A stretch of 64,000 bases of DNA from Slackia isoflavoniconvertens (GTDB lineage Bacteria > Actinomycetota > Coriobacteriia > Coriobacteriales > Eggerthellaceae). Positions 24,872-34,315 of this stretch are shown piece by piece. The stretch lies in contig NZ_QIBZ01000013.1 in NCBI RefSeq assembly GCF_003725955.1, positions 1 to 64,000 on the forward strand. Direction: 5' to 3'. The position numbers were made by a program, and so were the translations under genes. A model generated the notes under the pieces. That model was not told where the DNA came from. It ran no database searches and worked only from the letters and a program-made list of their open reading frames with translations. Position 1 is the stretch's first letter. Each line of letters starts with the position of its first letter.

Positions 24872-27238
24872 CTACTTGCGCCTGTGGGCCGAATCGCCCG
24901 GCAGCATACGGCGCGCGTCGAACACGCCGTCAATTTTTCGCAGCTCGCCCAAAATGTACTCGATGTTCGAGATTTGCGAAACCTGGAACAAGTACCTCAT
25001 TTCCACGATGCCATCGGAATGGCTCACCGTGTTCGAAGCGAGCACATTGACCCCTGTATCGCTGAGCGTGTTGATGATATCACGCAGCAGATTCATGCGA
25101 TCGAGCGCTTCAATGAACACTTCGATTTGATACGAAGCCGTTGTCTCGGCCGTATCTTCCCACGCCACTTTGATAAGGCGGCCCGGATCGCGCATAAGGT
25201 CGGTCGCATTCGGGCAGTCGGCTCGATGCACCGATACGCCGCGGCCGCGCGTGATGAAGCCGATGATATCGTCGCCCGGAACGGGATTGCAGCATTTCGA
25301 CAGGCGCACCGGAGCGCTGTCGATACCTTCGACGACCACGCCGTTTGAAGCGTGGGCGCGACGTTTTGGCTGGCGGCGCACCGTGGTGATCATGGGCGGC
25401 ATGGCGCCATTGGGAAGCATCGCAAGTTCGGGATGCGATTCCTCCTCCACCTCGGGATTCAGAATTTTCACCAGGCGATTCGTGATATGCAGCACGGTTT
25501 CCTTGCCCGCGCCTATCGCCACCATCATATCGTCGATGTCTTTATAGCCGAGCGTCTCGCACACCTGCTTCTGCGCACGAATGCTCGCGGTAGAGCCCAG
25601 GCCGAGGCCGTGCTTCTTCATTTCGCGGGCAAGTTTTTCGCGACCGACGATCATATCGTCGCTTCGGCTCACCTTCGAGAAATACTGGCGCAGCTTGCTT
25701 CGTGCGCTTGGCGTTTTCACCATCTTTAGCCAGTCGCGGCTCGGCGTGGCGCTTTTCTGCGTGAGAATCTCGACGCGGTCGCCCGTTTGCAGCTCATAGG
25801 AAAGCGGCACGATGGAACCGTTCACCTTCGCACCGACGCAGTGGTTGCCCACCTCGGTGTGCACGGAATACGCGAAATCGACTGGGGTCGAGCCCGCGCG
25901 CAGGCTCATGACTTCGCCCGCCGGCGTGAACACGAACACTTCGGTGGGCGCAAGATCGACCTTGAGCTCGTTGAGGAATTCGCGCGAATCTTTCGTTTCT
26001 TCCTGCCAGTCGACCATCTGGCGCAACCAGGCGATTTGACGATCGAACGCGGCGTCGGCCTTCGAACCTTTTTCCTTATAGCGCCAGTGCGCAGCGACGC
26101 CGTATTCGCTCATGCGGTGCATTTCTTCGGTGCGAATTTGCACTTCGAGTGGACGGGCAGCGGGGCCGATGACCGTGGTATGCAGGCTCTGATACATATT
26201 GAGCTTCGGCATGGCGATATAGTCCTTGAAGCGACCCGGCATGGGGTGCCACAGCGTATGCACGGCGCCCAAAACCGAATAGCAGTCGCCCACCGTTTTC
26301 ACGATAACGCGCACCGCGATGAGGTCGTAAATTTCGGAAAAGCCCTTGCCGCGCTTCGTCATCTTCTGATAGATTGAATACAGGTGCTTCGGGCGGCCGG
26401 CGATATGCGCGTCAGCGATGCCCACGCGCGCCAGCTCGGTATTGAGCGTTTCGACAACGGAAGCCAAATACGTCTCACGCTCGTTGCGGCTCTCGGCGAC
26501 CAGGCGGCTGATTTGCTTGAACTTCGCAGGCTCAAGGTAATAAAACGCGAGGTCTTCAAGCTCCCACTTGATGGAGCCGATACCCAACCGATGCGCGATA
26601 GGCGCATAAATTTCAAGCGTCTCGCGCGACTTGAAGATGCGTCGATCCTCCTTCAACGCGCTCAAGGTGCGCATATTGTGCAGGCGGTCGGCGAGCTTGA
26701 TAACAATCACGCGAATGTCTTTGCTCATGGCAACGAACATCTTGCGCATGGTCGCCGCCTGCTCATCGGTGAGGCTCTCGACTTCGATGCGCGTGATTTT
26801 CGTGACTCCCTGCACAAGCTGCGACACTTGCGCACCGAACTGCTCTTCAAGGGCCACAGCCGTGGTGTCAGTGTCTTCGATCGTGTCATGAAGAAGTGCA
26901 GCACACAGCGTGTCGACATCCATTCGCAAATCGGACAGAATGAGCGCGACATCGATAGGATGGATGATATAAGACTCGCCGCTCTTACGTTTTACGCCCT
27001 TGTGCGCCGTGCTTGCGTATTCGTAGGCGCGCTTGAGCTTTTCAGCCGCAGCGTCGTCGAGATAGCTCGTTTTCTCCACGAGCAACGCAAAACGCGACTC
27101 GGGCGTTACCGCAGCACACGCCTCGGGCGAAGGCGCGATGCCCCCTTCGAATGCGTCGGCGGAAAGCGCGCCAATGGCCTCGGCCAATTCAGATTCTATG
27201 GGAAGCGCCGTTTGACGCTCGGTGGCTTCATCGGTCAT
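24872..27238 (-). CDS. rel: bifunctional (p)ppGpp synthetase/hydrolase Rel
   Basis: 788 residues, full length. Domain order: HD hydrolase (about 70-220, with H93, H117-D118 and E121-D122 in 'LLHDTIED', intact), synthetase (about 260-380, 'YQSLHTTVIG'), TGS (about 425-485, 'VFTPAGEVMSLRAGSTPVDFAY'), zinc-finger/helical part with conserved Cys ('SKCCNPVPGDDIIGF') and C-terminal ACT ('YQIEVFIEALDRMNLLRDI'). It makes and degrades the stringent alarmone at the ribosome. The start at 27238 (AAGGGA) lies 11 bases inside the 3' end of the RecJ-helicase gene, so expression is coupled. Confidence 0.96.
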   Translation of the reverse strand: MTDEATERQTALPIESELAEAIGALSADAFEGGIAPSPEACAAVTPESRFALLVEKTSYLDDAAAEKLKRAYEYASTAHKGVKRKSGESYIIHPIDVALILSDLRMDVDTLCAALLHDTIEDTDTTAVALEEQFGAQVSQLVQGVTKITRIEVESLTDEQAATMRKMFVAMSKDIRVIVIKLADRLHNMRTLSALKEDRRIFKSRETLEIYAPIAHRLGIGSIKWELEDLAFYYLEPAKFKQISRLVAESRNERETYLASVVETLNTELARVGIADAHIAGRPKHLYSIYQKMTKRGKGFSEIYDLIAVRVIVKTVGDCYSVLGAVHTLWHPMPGRFKDYIAMPKLNMYQSLHTTVIGPAARPLEVQIRTEEMHRMSEYGVAAHWRYKEKGSKADAAFDRQIAWLRQMVDWQEETKDSREFLNELKVDLAPTEVFVFTPAGEVMSLRAGSTPVDFAYSVHTEVGNHCVGAKVNGSIVPLSYELQTGDRVEILTQKSATPSRDWLKMVKTPSARSKLRQYFSKVSRSDDMIVGREKLAREMKKHGLGLGSTASIRAQKQVCETLGYKDIDDMMVAIGAGKETVLHITNRLVKILNPEVEEESHPELAMLPNGAMPPMITTVRRQPKRRAHASNGVVVEGIDSAPVRLSKCCNPVPGDDIIGFITRGRGVSVHRADCPNATDLMRDPGRLIKVAWEDTAETTASYQIEVFIEALDRMNLLRDIINTLSDTGVNVLASNTVSHSDGIVEMRYLFQVSQISNIEYILGELRKIDGVFDARRMLPGDSAHRRK

Positions 27239-30200
27239 AGCTATTCCCTTCCTCGCTATTTCCATCGGGCATGATGGGGCGAACAATACGCGCACGCAGC
27301 TCTTCGGGCGTGGCATTCAGAATCCAATCGGAGAATCGTTTGAATTCTTCCGCTTCAGCGCGGCCCTCGCAATACAGCACGCTGTCGTCAAGGTTCACCT
27401 TGCCTTGCACTTCGCGAAGCCGAACCCGGCGAACCGAGGAGCCATCGTGCGAGCATTCGGTTCGCACATCGACCAGCCCAAGCTCGGAAAACGCCGAGAG
27501 CGCAAACGACGCCGCACCAGGCATGAGCGTAAAGCGCATGTCGGTCGGCGGGCAGGCGGCAATAAGGTCTTCGTTCGACAGAGTGAAGAAGCCCGATTCG
27601 TCAACCGCACCATTTCCGTGGCCTCCCGCGGCCTGGCGCGAAAAGGCCCGGAGGCCTCGGTAGATAAGCCCCATGCGATCGTAATCGGGCGCGAACTGGG
27701 CCAGAATGCGATCGTTGTAGTACACGTCGCGCTTACCGAACGCGAGGTGGATGGTCGCAGGCTTGCCATCACGGCCGGCGCGGCCGCTCATCTGGTTGAA
27801 TTCAGCATCGGAGAACGGCATTGCGTACAGCACCACATGGCGCACATCGGGAATATTGACGCCCTCGCCAAACGCCGACGTGCACACGAGCACGCGGAGC
27901 ACGTCGTCGCGGAACAGCTTTTCGATGCGGGCGCGCTCTTCACGCGAAAGCCCAGCGTTGTAGAAGCCGATTTGCATGGCGACATGAGGTGCGAGCGCGC
28001 GAAGTACGCGCGCGATGTCGACCGACATGGTGCGCGAGTTCACATACACGATGGTCTTCTCGCCCGTCGCGACGATATTCGCCAAATATGTTTCTTTGTC
28101 GCGTGCATTGCGATGGTCATCAAGCAGCAAGTTATCGCGCACATGGGCATCGCCCACAAAGCCTTGCACCCCTAGGCCTTCACGAACCTGATTCGCCACC
28201 TGCGACGATGCCGTTGCCGTAGCGGCGAGCACCGTTTTCACCCCCAAACGACGCGCGAGCTCGCCCAGCTGGGCGTATGCATCGCGGCGACGGCCGCCAC
28301 CGTCGGCCAAGTGGTGCGCTTCATCAACCGCGAGGAATCGCACGCGACCGCACGATGCGACCTCATCTGCATGGAAGGCGAGGTATTCGGGCGTGGTAAG
28401 CACCACATCGATAGCACCCGATGCCAAGCCCGCGTACACTTCCGCACGTTCATCGGAAGAGCTTTCACCCGTAAGGCTCGCAGCAGACAGCCCGAAGCTT
28501 TCGAACAAGCACGCCGCATGGCACGCCTGGTCGGCGATAAGCGCACGCAATGGATACACGAACACGCTCGCCCCGCCATTGAGCAGCGCCTCGCGTGCAG
28601 CGTGAATTTGGAATATGAGCGACTTGCCACGCCCGGTGCCCATAACCACGAACGCGCTTTCGCCCCGCGCGAGCATATCGAGCGCGCGCCTTTGCGCATC
28701 ATGCAGGTTCGAAGCGTCGCCGATCGCGTGCGCGACCAGGGCGTCGGTCAAACCGTCGGGGTTCTCAGATGCAAACTCGCGCCATTGTTCACGGCGCTCT
28801 TCGGCAATGTGCTTCGCTTCGTCGTCGCAGCTGGACAAAATGCCGGTATCTTCATAGAGCTCGCCCACAAAATCGAGGTCTTCGGTCGGCAAGCACGCGC
28901 GCAAGCCGGGGCATGGCGTGGCAGGCTCCACCTCGTCGAGCAGGCACTTCACCGATCGGCGGCCCTTCCATTCGTCAATCTGCACCTGGAACGCCGCATC
29001 GACCACGGTATTGCACGACATGAGCGACTCGATTTTGCCGCAATGGAACATGATGGCGCCAACCTTGGCTGCGCCATCGACCATTTGGCACGACAGGTGG
29101 TTTTTCTCGACGCCCACGGCATGACGGGAAAGCAGGCGCACGTTGCGCGCCAAAAAACGCGGCGTGGGGTTCGTACGGCCGAAAGGCGCCAACCGCGAGA
29201 GCGCCTGGACGTTCTGCAGCGTAAGCTCCCCCAGCCCGACCTGCGCCTCGACCTCAATTTGAGGATGGAAGCTGTCTTCGGGAAGCGTATCCATGTATTC
29301 GCACAAACGGTGCGAGAATTCATCGAGCTTCGCCGCAGGAAGCGTAATGCCCACAGCACCCCCGTGGCCACCAAAGCGGGTGAGCAAATCGGAACACGAC
29401 TCTATGGCCTTGAACAAATTCACGCTGCCCACGCTTCGACCCGAGCCGCGCGCTTCGTCGCCATCGATGGTAAACAGAATCGTCGGCACGCCGTATTCAT
29501 TCACCAAACGCGAGGCGACAATGCCCTTCACGCCCTCGTGCCAACCTTCGCCGCCAACCACGAGCGCGCGCTGGCCGTGGTAGATTTTCGCAGCCGCTTC
29601 TTCGGCGCATTGCGCAAGATTTTGCTCGACGCGTCGGCGCTTATCGTTTACCTTATCGAGCTCGGCGGCAAGGCCCTGCGCCTCTTCGAAATCGTCGGCC
29701 ATCAGCAAATCGAGCGCCAAATCGGCATCACCCATGCGGCCTGCGGCATTCAAGCGCGGAATGAGCGAGAACGACAGCCCCGTCGAGGTTATTTGCTTGT
29801 CGCCCGCGTGACACACGTCAATAAGCGCCTGGATGCACGAACGGGGATATTTGTTCATGCGCTCCAGCCCATCGGCAACGAGCGCACGGTTCTCGTCGCG
29901 CACGGGCATAAGGTCGGCGATGGTTCCCAACGTCGCGAAATCGGTGTATTCGCGCCACAGATGGGGCTTTCCAAAGCGAGCGCCCAGAGCCTGGATGATC
30001 TTCAGTGCAACGCCCACACCGGCCAAAATGCCGCTTTCGCATTCTGGGTCGCACTTCGGGTCGCATACAACAACGCCCTCAGGAACCAAATCGCCCGGCT
30101 CGTGATGGTCGGTCACTACCAAGTCGATGCCTTCGGCCAAAACTGTTGGAGCGATATCCCCGCTAGCGATGCCGCAGTCAACCGTCACGATCAAATCGGG

Positions 30201-30605
30201 TTTGAACGCCTTCGCGCGCTCGAAAGCAGGCGGCGTTATGCCGTAGCCTTCTTCAAAACGCTTCGGAATGAGGGGCGCGGCATTGGCCCCGAGAAATTGC
30301 AGGCCACGCGTGAGCACCGTAGTGGCAGAGATGCCATCGAGGTCGAAATCGCCGAATACCACAATGCGTTCGTCGTCGCGCACCGCGCGCTCCAGGCGAT
30401 CGACCGCCGCACCAAGCTGCGGAATCGTGTAGGGGTTGAGCCAATCGCGCTCGATGTCGGGCGCAAGGAATGCACGCGCCTCTTCGAGCGAATTCACGCC
30501 ATGGGCAACCATGGTTCGCGCCGCGAAATGCGGTAGGCCAAGTTCTTGCTGAATAGACGATACAAGCGCCGGGTCTGCCGGCATGAGCTTGAATTGGGCT
30601 GTCAT
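27228..30605 (-). CDS. recJ: fusion of RecJ exonuclease and RecQ-like helicase
   Basis: About 1125 residues in one frame. The N-terminal half is RecJ: DHH nuclease motifs 'FGDFDLDG' (Asp 86, 88, 90) and 'VVTDHH' (166-168), DHHA1 with 'FGGHGGAVGI', and the OB region to about 560. The C-terminal half is an SF2 helicase: Walker A 'MGTGRGKS' (655-662), DEAH (761-764), 'AATATA' and 'MSGRAGRDG' (939-947), closest to RecQ. RecQ unwinds and RecJ resects 5' ends in RecF-type repair, so one chain could do both. The start is uncertain: ATG 30605 fits the RecJ N-terminus, ATG 30641 adds 12 residues; neither has a good ribosome-binding site. Rel overlaps the 3' end. Confidence 0.92.
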   Translation of the reverse strand: MTAQFKLMPADPALVSSIQQELGLPHFAARTMVAHGVNSLEEARAFLAPDIERDWLNPYTIPQLGAAVDRLERAVRDDERIVVFGDFDLDGISATTVLTRGLQFLGANAAPLIPKRFEEGYGITPPAFERAKAFKPDLIVTVDCGIASGDIAPTVLAEGIDLVVTDHHEPGDLVPEGVVVCDPKCDPECESGILAGVGVALKIIQALGARFGKPHLWREYTDFATLGTIADLMPVRDENRALVADGLERMNKYPRSCIQALIDVCHAGDKQITSTGLSFSLIPRLNAAGRMGDADLALDLLMADDFEEAQGLAAELDKVNDKRRRVEQNLAQCAEEAAAKIYHGQRALVVGGEGWHEGVKGIVASRLVNEYGVPTILFTIDGDEARGSGRSVGSVNLFKAIESCSDLLTRFGGHGGAVGITLPAAKLDEFSHRLCEYMDTLPEDSFHPQIEVEAQVGLGELTLQNVQALSRLAPFGRTNPTPRFLARNVRLLSRHAVGVEKNHLSCQMVDGAAKVGAIMFHCGKIESLMSCNTVVDAAFQVQIDEWKGRRSVKCLLDEVEPATPCPGLRACLPTEDLDFVGELYEDTGILSSCDDEAKHIAEERREQWREFASENPDGLTDALVAHAIGDASNLHDAQRRALDMLARGESAFVVMGTGRGKSLIFQIHAAREALLNGGASVFVYPLRALIADQACHAACLFESFGLSAASLTGESSSDERAEVYAGLASGAIDVVLTTPEYLAFHADEVASCGRVRFLAVDEAHHLADGGGRRRDAYAQLGELARRLGVKTVLAATATASSQVANQVREGLGVQGFVGDAHVRDNLLLDDHRNARDKETYLANIVATGEKTIVYVNSRTMSVDIARVLRALAPHVAMQIGFYNAGLSREERARIEKLFRDDVLRVLVCTSAFGEGVNIPDVRHVVLYAMPFSDAEFNQMSGRAGRDGKPATIHLAFGKRDVYYNDRILAQFAPDYDRMGLIYRGLRAFSRQAAGGHGNGAVDESGFFTLSNEDLIAACPPTDMRFTLMPGAASFALSAFSELGLVDVRTECSHDGSSVRRVRLREVQGKVNLDDSVLYCEGRAEAEEFKRFSDWILNATPEELRARIVRPIMPDGNSEEGNSYDR

Positions 30606-30801
30606 AATGTGCACGCTGCTTTCGCGTAGTTTCTTTTCCATCGAACATTGTCGCACACTTGACGGCACATGGCGGCGGCGATGAGCCCGCAGAATGTCTC
30701 GTTCAAAAACCGAACGATGCTTGCCGTCTTATTCCGAAAAGAAAAAACGCAACGCAGAAAGCGCCCAGCAAGAAAACGACCGTAATTTCACCGGCAAATA
30801 A

Positions 30802-30827
30802 AAAGGACGGCATCAAAGCCGTCCTTT
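30802..30827 (-). terminator. terminator of prs-pth
   Basis: AAGGACGGC / GCCGTCCTT with a six-base loop and TTTTTATTT on the minus strand, starting seven bases past the pth stop. Confidence 0.9.
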
Positions 30828-30833
30828 CTTGCA

Positions 30834-31391
30834 TTAGTTGAATCGCTGCTGGGTTTTCTCCAAGCCGCTCTCGAGATAGAACAGCGCCGCCTCGCTCGCG
30901 AGGTGCGTGCCCTGCACGAAATCGTCCCACCCGTCCTTCTTGGGACGGCCAAGTACCCAATCGACCACTGACATGCGTCCCGGCGGGCGTCCAATGCCCA
31001 CGCGAATGCGTGTCCAGTCTTTCGTCTGCAGCTTATCGGCAATCGACTTTAAGCCATTGTGGCCTGCAAGACCGCCGCCGTGCTTCACGCGAATCGTGCC
31101 CGGGTCGATATCGAGCTCGTCGTGGATCACGATAACGTCATCGGCCGTGGCGCTATACGCCTGGCATACCTTCTTCAAAGGACCGCCCGAGGTGTTCATG
31201 AAGCCCTGAGGCTTTACCAGAAGCAAATCTTCGCCCTTGTACGTCGTTTTCGCTGTAAGGGCGCCGCATTCGTTCTTCCAGTAGTTCACGCGCAGTTCTT
31301 CGGCCAACGCGTCGACCGAATCGAAGCCGGCGTTATGCCGCGTATGCTCGTATTCTTCGCCTGGATTGCCCAGGCCGCAAATAATATGCAT
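30834..31391 (-). CDS. pth: peptidyl-tRNA hydrolase
   Basis: 185 residues, usual size. It frees tRNA from prematurely released peptidyl-tRNA. The family motifs are 'IICGLGNPGEEYEHTRHNAGFDSVD' (catalytic His in 'RHNAG', shown here in parts), 'KPQGFMNTSGGPL', 'VIHDELDIDPGTIRVKHGGG' and 'GHNGLKSI'. The start ATG at 31391 has a weak purine run upstream. It follows prs by 12 bases, a linkage conserved across many bacteria, and ends at a strong terminator. Confidence 0.96.
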   Translation of the reverse strand: MHIICGLGNPGEEYEHTRHNAGFDSVDALAEELRVNYWKNECGALTAKTTYKGEDLLLVKPQGFMNTSGGPLKKVCQAYSATADDVIVIHDELDIDPGTIRVKHGGGLAGHNGLKSIADKLQTKDWTRIRVGIGRPPGRMSVVDWVLGRPKKDGWDDFVQGTHLASEAALFYLESGLEKTQQRFN

Positions 31392-31403
31392 GAATGTTTC
31401 TCG

Positions 31404-32363
31404 CTACTTGTTGAACAGCTTGCTCACAGAGCCGTTGCTGTACACGCTCTGAATGGTGCGCGCCAGAAGAGGAGCAACCGAGAGCACACGAATCTTGCCG
31501 GTTTGGCGATCGAGCGGCACGGGGACGGCGTTAGTCACGACGACTTCCTCGATGCAGGAATTCTGGATGCGATCATATGCCGGGCCGCTGAACAGGCCGT
31601 GCGTTGCGCACGCGTACACCTTCTTGGCGCCCTTGGACATAAGGGTTTCGGCCGCCGCGACCAGCGATCCACCCGTGTCGATCATGTCGTCGTTCAGGAT
31701 GCAGACCTTGCCGGTAACGTCGCCGATAAGCGCGGTGATTTCAGCCTGGTTGTGCTTCGGGCGATCTTTGTGCATGATCGCGATATCGCAGCCGAGCTGG
31801 CCCTGGAACTTCTTAGCGGCCTTCGCGCGACCCACATCGGGAGACACGACGCACATTTCTTCGGGGTCGATGCCCTTGTTCTTGAAATAGTCCACGAAAA
31901 TCGGCATGGCGGTCATATGGTTCACCGGAATGTCGAAGAAGCCCTGGATTGCGTCCTGATGCAGATCGATGGTGATGATGTCATCAGCGCCGGCAACGGT
32001 AATGAGGTCGGCTACGAGCTTTGCCGTGATGGGCTCGCGCGGGGCGGCCTTGCGCTCCTGACGGGAGTAGCCGTAGTGCGTGACGACAGCAGAAATGGTG
32101 CGGGCGCTTGCGCGCTTGGCCGCATCAATCATGATAAGCATTTCCATGAGCGCATCGTTGATGTGCTCGCCGGCGATAGACTGAATAATAAAGACATCGG
32201 CGCCGCGCACCGAGTCGAGGTAACGAGCGTAAATCTCGCCATTGGCAAACTTCTCGAGCTTCACGTTGCCAAGCGTGGTTCCCAGCTCAGTTGCAACCTG
32301 ATCGGCCAGACTCGGGTTTACCGAACCCGTGAAGACGGCCATGCTCTTTGTCATCTCGGTCAT
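31404..32363 (-). CDS. prs: ribose-phosphate pyrophosphokinase (PRPP synthetase)
   Basis: 319 residues, class I length. It transfers pyrophosphate from ATP to ribose 5-phosphate, giving PRPP for nucleotide, His and Trp synthesis. It has the flexible-loop region 'YGYSRQERKAAPREPITAKL', the metal-binding 'DLHQDAIQGFFD' and the PRPP loop 'NDDMIDTGGSL'. ATG 32363 has AAGGAG at ideal distance; the longer upstream reading is not coding-like. It is cotranscribed with pth. The region up to glmU holds the two hairpin repeats. Confidence 0.97.
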   Translation of the reverse strand: MTEMTKSMAVFTGSVNPSLADQVATELGTTLGNVKLEKFANGEIYARYLDSVRGADVFIIQSIAGEHINDALMEMLIMIDAAKRASARTISAVVTHYGYSRQERKAAPREPITAKLVADLITVAGADDIITIDLHQDAIQGFFDIPVNHMTAMPIFVDYFKNKGIDPEEMCVVSPDVGRAKAAKKFQGQLGCDIAIMHKDRPKHNQAEITALIGDVTGKVCILNDDMIDTGGSLVAAAETLMSKGAKKVYACATHGLFSGPAYDRIQNSCIEEVVVTNAVPVPLDRQTGKIRVLSVAPLLARTIQSVYSNGSVSKLFNK

Positions 32364-32540
32364 GCGCGTGCTCCTTCGCAATTTTTCGATTCTGCGCCCC
32401 TTCCGCAGGCGCAATGCATGCTGTTTCTGATTGTACCCACGCCGTCGCAGGAAGAGAACCGCAAACACAAAAGATTCTGGTCAGATAACAAGAAGTGAAA
32501 CGGAGCTAGAAGCGAGACCAGAGGCGAGGCCGGGCAGAAG

Positions 32541-32614
32541 CGTTTTCCAATGGCGCGAGTTTTGACCAAGTTAGCCGCATATGCTGGTCAAAATCGCCAC
32601 CATTGGGAAAATGC
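32541..32614. repeat. hairpin repeat family B, copy 1
   Basis: Arms CCAATGGCGCGAGTTTTGAC... and TGGTCAAAATCGCCACCATT... pair over about 26 bp with one internal loop, around a 16-base loop. The second copy is at 32733-32800 in the same orientation. No T tract follows. Confidence 0.8.
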
Positions 32615-32639
32615 CCTACCCCAAGCTGCTCTCTAGGAA

Positions 32640-32668
32640 AGTTTCCCTTGGCAATTTGCCGGGAAAAC
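32640..32668. repeat. intergenic hairpin between the family B repeats
   Basis: GTTTCCC-TT-GGCAA-T-TTGCC-GGGAAAAC: a nearly continuous 12-bp stem, unlike either flanking repeat. Function unknown. Confidence 0.5.
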
Positions 32669-32692
32669 CGCAGCTCTGCAGAAGTTCGCGCG

Positions 32693-32724
32693 AAAAAAAA
32701 GCGGCCCCGGATGCGCAGGGCCGC
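32693..32724 (-). terminator. glmU: terminator of glmU
   Basis: GCGGCCC / GGGCCGC stem followed on the minus strand by eight T residues. It is displaced about 80 bases from the glmU stop by the family B repeat copy 2. Confidence 0.9.
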
Positions 32725-32732
32725 CTTCAATG

Positions 32733-32800
32733 TTGCAAATGGCGCGAGTTTTGACCATAAACGCAAGCGGGCTGGTCAAAACTGCCGCCATTGGAAAACG
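32733..32800. repeat. hairpin repeat family B, copy 2
   Basis: AAATGGCGCGAGTTTTGACC (32737-32756) pairs with GGTCAAAACTGCCGCCATT (32773-32791). The right end GCCATTGGAAAACG is the reverse complement of the left end of copy 1. It ends one base before the glmU stop codon region. Confidence 0.8.
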
Positions 32801-32801
32801 T

Positions 32802-34208
32802 CTACTTCGCAGCTTCCTTCTTGGCCTTGAGCTTCGCCATATGCTTGGCGGCCCAGCCTTCGATTTCGCGTTGGTCGGCGCGCTCGAGCGCCAGCGCATC
32901 GGGGGCCACGTCGCGCGTGATGCACGAAGAGGCGCCGATGATCGCACCCGCGCCGATGTTCACAGGGGCCACCATCATAGTGTCGCTGCCCACGAACACA
33001 TTGTCGCCGATTTCGGTGTGATTCTTATTCACGCCGTCATAGTTACAGGTAATAGAACCTGCGCCGATGTTGACGTTCTCGCCCATCGTGGTGTCGCCAA
33101 TGTAGGAAAGATGCGGTACCTTCGAGCCCTTGCCAATGGTCGACTTCTTGATTTCGACATGCGTGCCAGCCTTGACGCCTTCGCACAGGTGGGTACCAGG
33201 ACGCAGGTACGCACGCGGGCCACATTCGGCAGCATCGTCGATGCGCGCTTCGATGGCGACCGTTTCGTCGACGCGAGCGCCGCAGCCAACCTGCGTGTCG
33301 GTCAGGCGCGTGTTCGGGCCAATAACGCTGTGCGAACCAACCTTGGTCGCGCCAAGCAGGTAGGTTTGCGGCCACAACTCCACGTCTTGCGCAATTTCGA
33401 CGTCGGGGCCGACGAACGTGCTTTCGGGATCCCACATGGTTACGCCGGCCATCATGTGGCGGTTGTTGATGCGATGCTGCATGGCGCGCGTAGCCTGGGC
33501 GAGCTGCACGCGAGAGTTCACGCCCATAGCTTCTTCGGCGTCGACGGTTTGAAGCGCGAGCACCTCGCGGCCGTCGTTTCGGCAAATCTCGAGCACATCA
33601 GTAAGGTAATACTCGCCCTGGGCGTTGTCGTTCGAAACACGCGAAAGCGCATCGAAAAGCGCCGGCGCATCGAAGCAGTAGAAGCCCGAGTTGCATTCCG
33701 TGATAGCGGCTTCTTCGGGCGTGGCGTCTTTTTGCTCAACAATGCGCACGACAGCTTCGCCTTCGCGAACAATGCGGCCATACCCAAACGGGTCGTCCAT
33801 ATGCATGGTGAGCACGACCACGGCCGCGCCCGTCTCTTCGCGCTTGGCGATAAGGGCCTGAATGGTTTCAGGAGTGATAAGCGGGCAATCGCCCGAAAGA
33901 ACCACGAGCGAACCCTCGGCGATCGATCCGTCGGCCTGCGTGAATGCCTCACGACCGGCGTTCACGGCGTCGCCCGTGCCGAGCTGCTGAGTTTGAATAG
34001 CGATTTTCGTATCGCCCTCAACAAGAGGAGCAACCTTTTCGGACATATGCCCGAGCACGGTGACCACATCTTCGATGCCGGCGCCATGGGCGGCGTCGAC
34101 GACCCAGCGCACGAGCGGCTTGCCAAGCACCTCATGAACAACCTTGGGTTTGTCGGATTTCATGCGGGTTCCAGCGCCCGCAGCAAGAATCAACGCTTTC
34201 GCGGTCAT
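32802..34208 (-). CDS. glmU: bifunctional GlmU (GlcNAc-1-P uridyltransferase / GlcN-1-P acetyltransferase)
   Basis: 468 residues. The N-terminal pyrophosphorylase domain (1 to about 230) has 'LILAAGAGTRMKSDKPKVVH' and 'LSGDCPLI'. The C-terminal left-handed beta-helix (about 250-450) shows hexapeptide repeats ('VGPDVEIAQDVELWPQTYLLG') and the acetyltransferase His/Asn region 'NYDGVNKNHTEIGDNVFVGSDTMMVAPV'. It makes UDP-GlcNAc for peptidoglycan. GlmM, the preceding enzyme, is encoded at 43332-44702. The start at 34208 has AAGAAGG. Confidence 0.97.
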   Translation of the reverse strand: MTAKALILAAGAGTRMKSDKPKVVHEVLGKPLVRWVVDAAHGAGIEDVVTVLGHMSEKVAPLVEGDTKIAIQTQQLGTGDAVNAGREAFTQADGSIAEGSLVVLSGDCPLITPETIQALIAKREETGAAVVVLTMHMDDPFGYGRIVREGEAVVRIVEQKDATPEEAAITECNSGFYCFDAPALFDALSRVSNDNAQGEYYLTDVLEICRNDGREVLALQTVDAEEAMGVNSRVQLAQATRAMQHRINNRHMMAGVTMWDPESTFVGPDVEIAQDVELWPQTYLLGATKVGSHSVIGPNTRLTDTQVGCGARVDETVAIEARIDDAAECGPRAYLRPGTHLCEGVKAGTHVEIKKSTIGKGSKVPHLSYIGDTTMGENVNIGAGSITCNYDGVNKNHTEIGDNVFVGSDTMMVAPVNIGAGAIIGASSCITRDVAPDALALERADQREIEGWAAKHMAKLKAKKEAAK

Positions 34209-34315
34209 AAAAACCTTCTTCGAATCGGTTGCGTTTTAGCAGGAAAAGTATACCAGCGCGAGGGCGACAGCGCACAATTCTCGATAAATGCCCATGCGAC
34301 GAGGGCCCCACCGCA

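Noticed and set aside
28311-30536. 741-codon + strand frame opposite the RecJ-helicase gene
   Set aside because: Shadow frame; the minus-strand protein has complete nuclease and helicase motifs.
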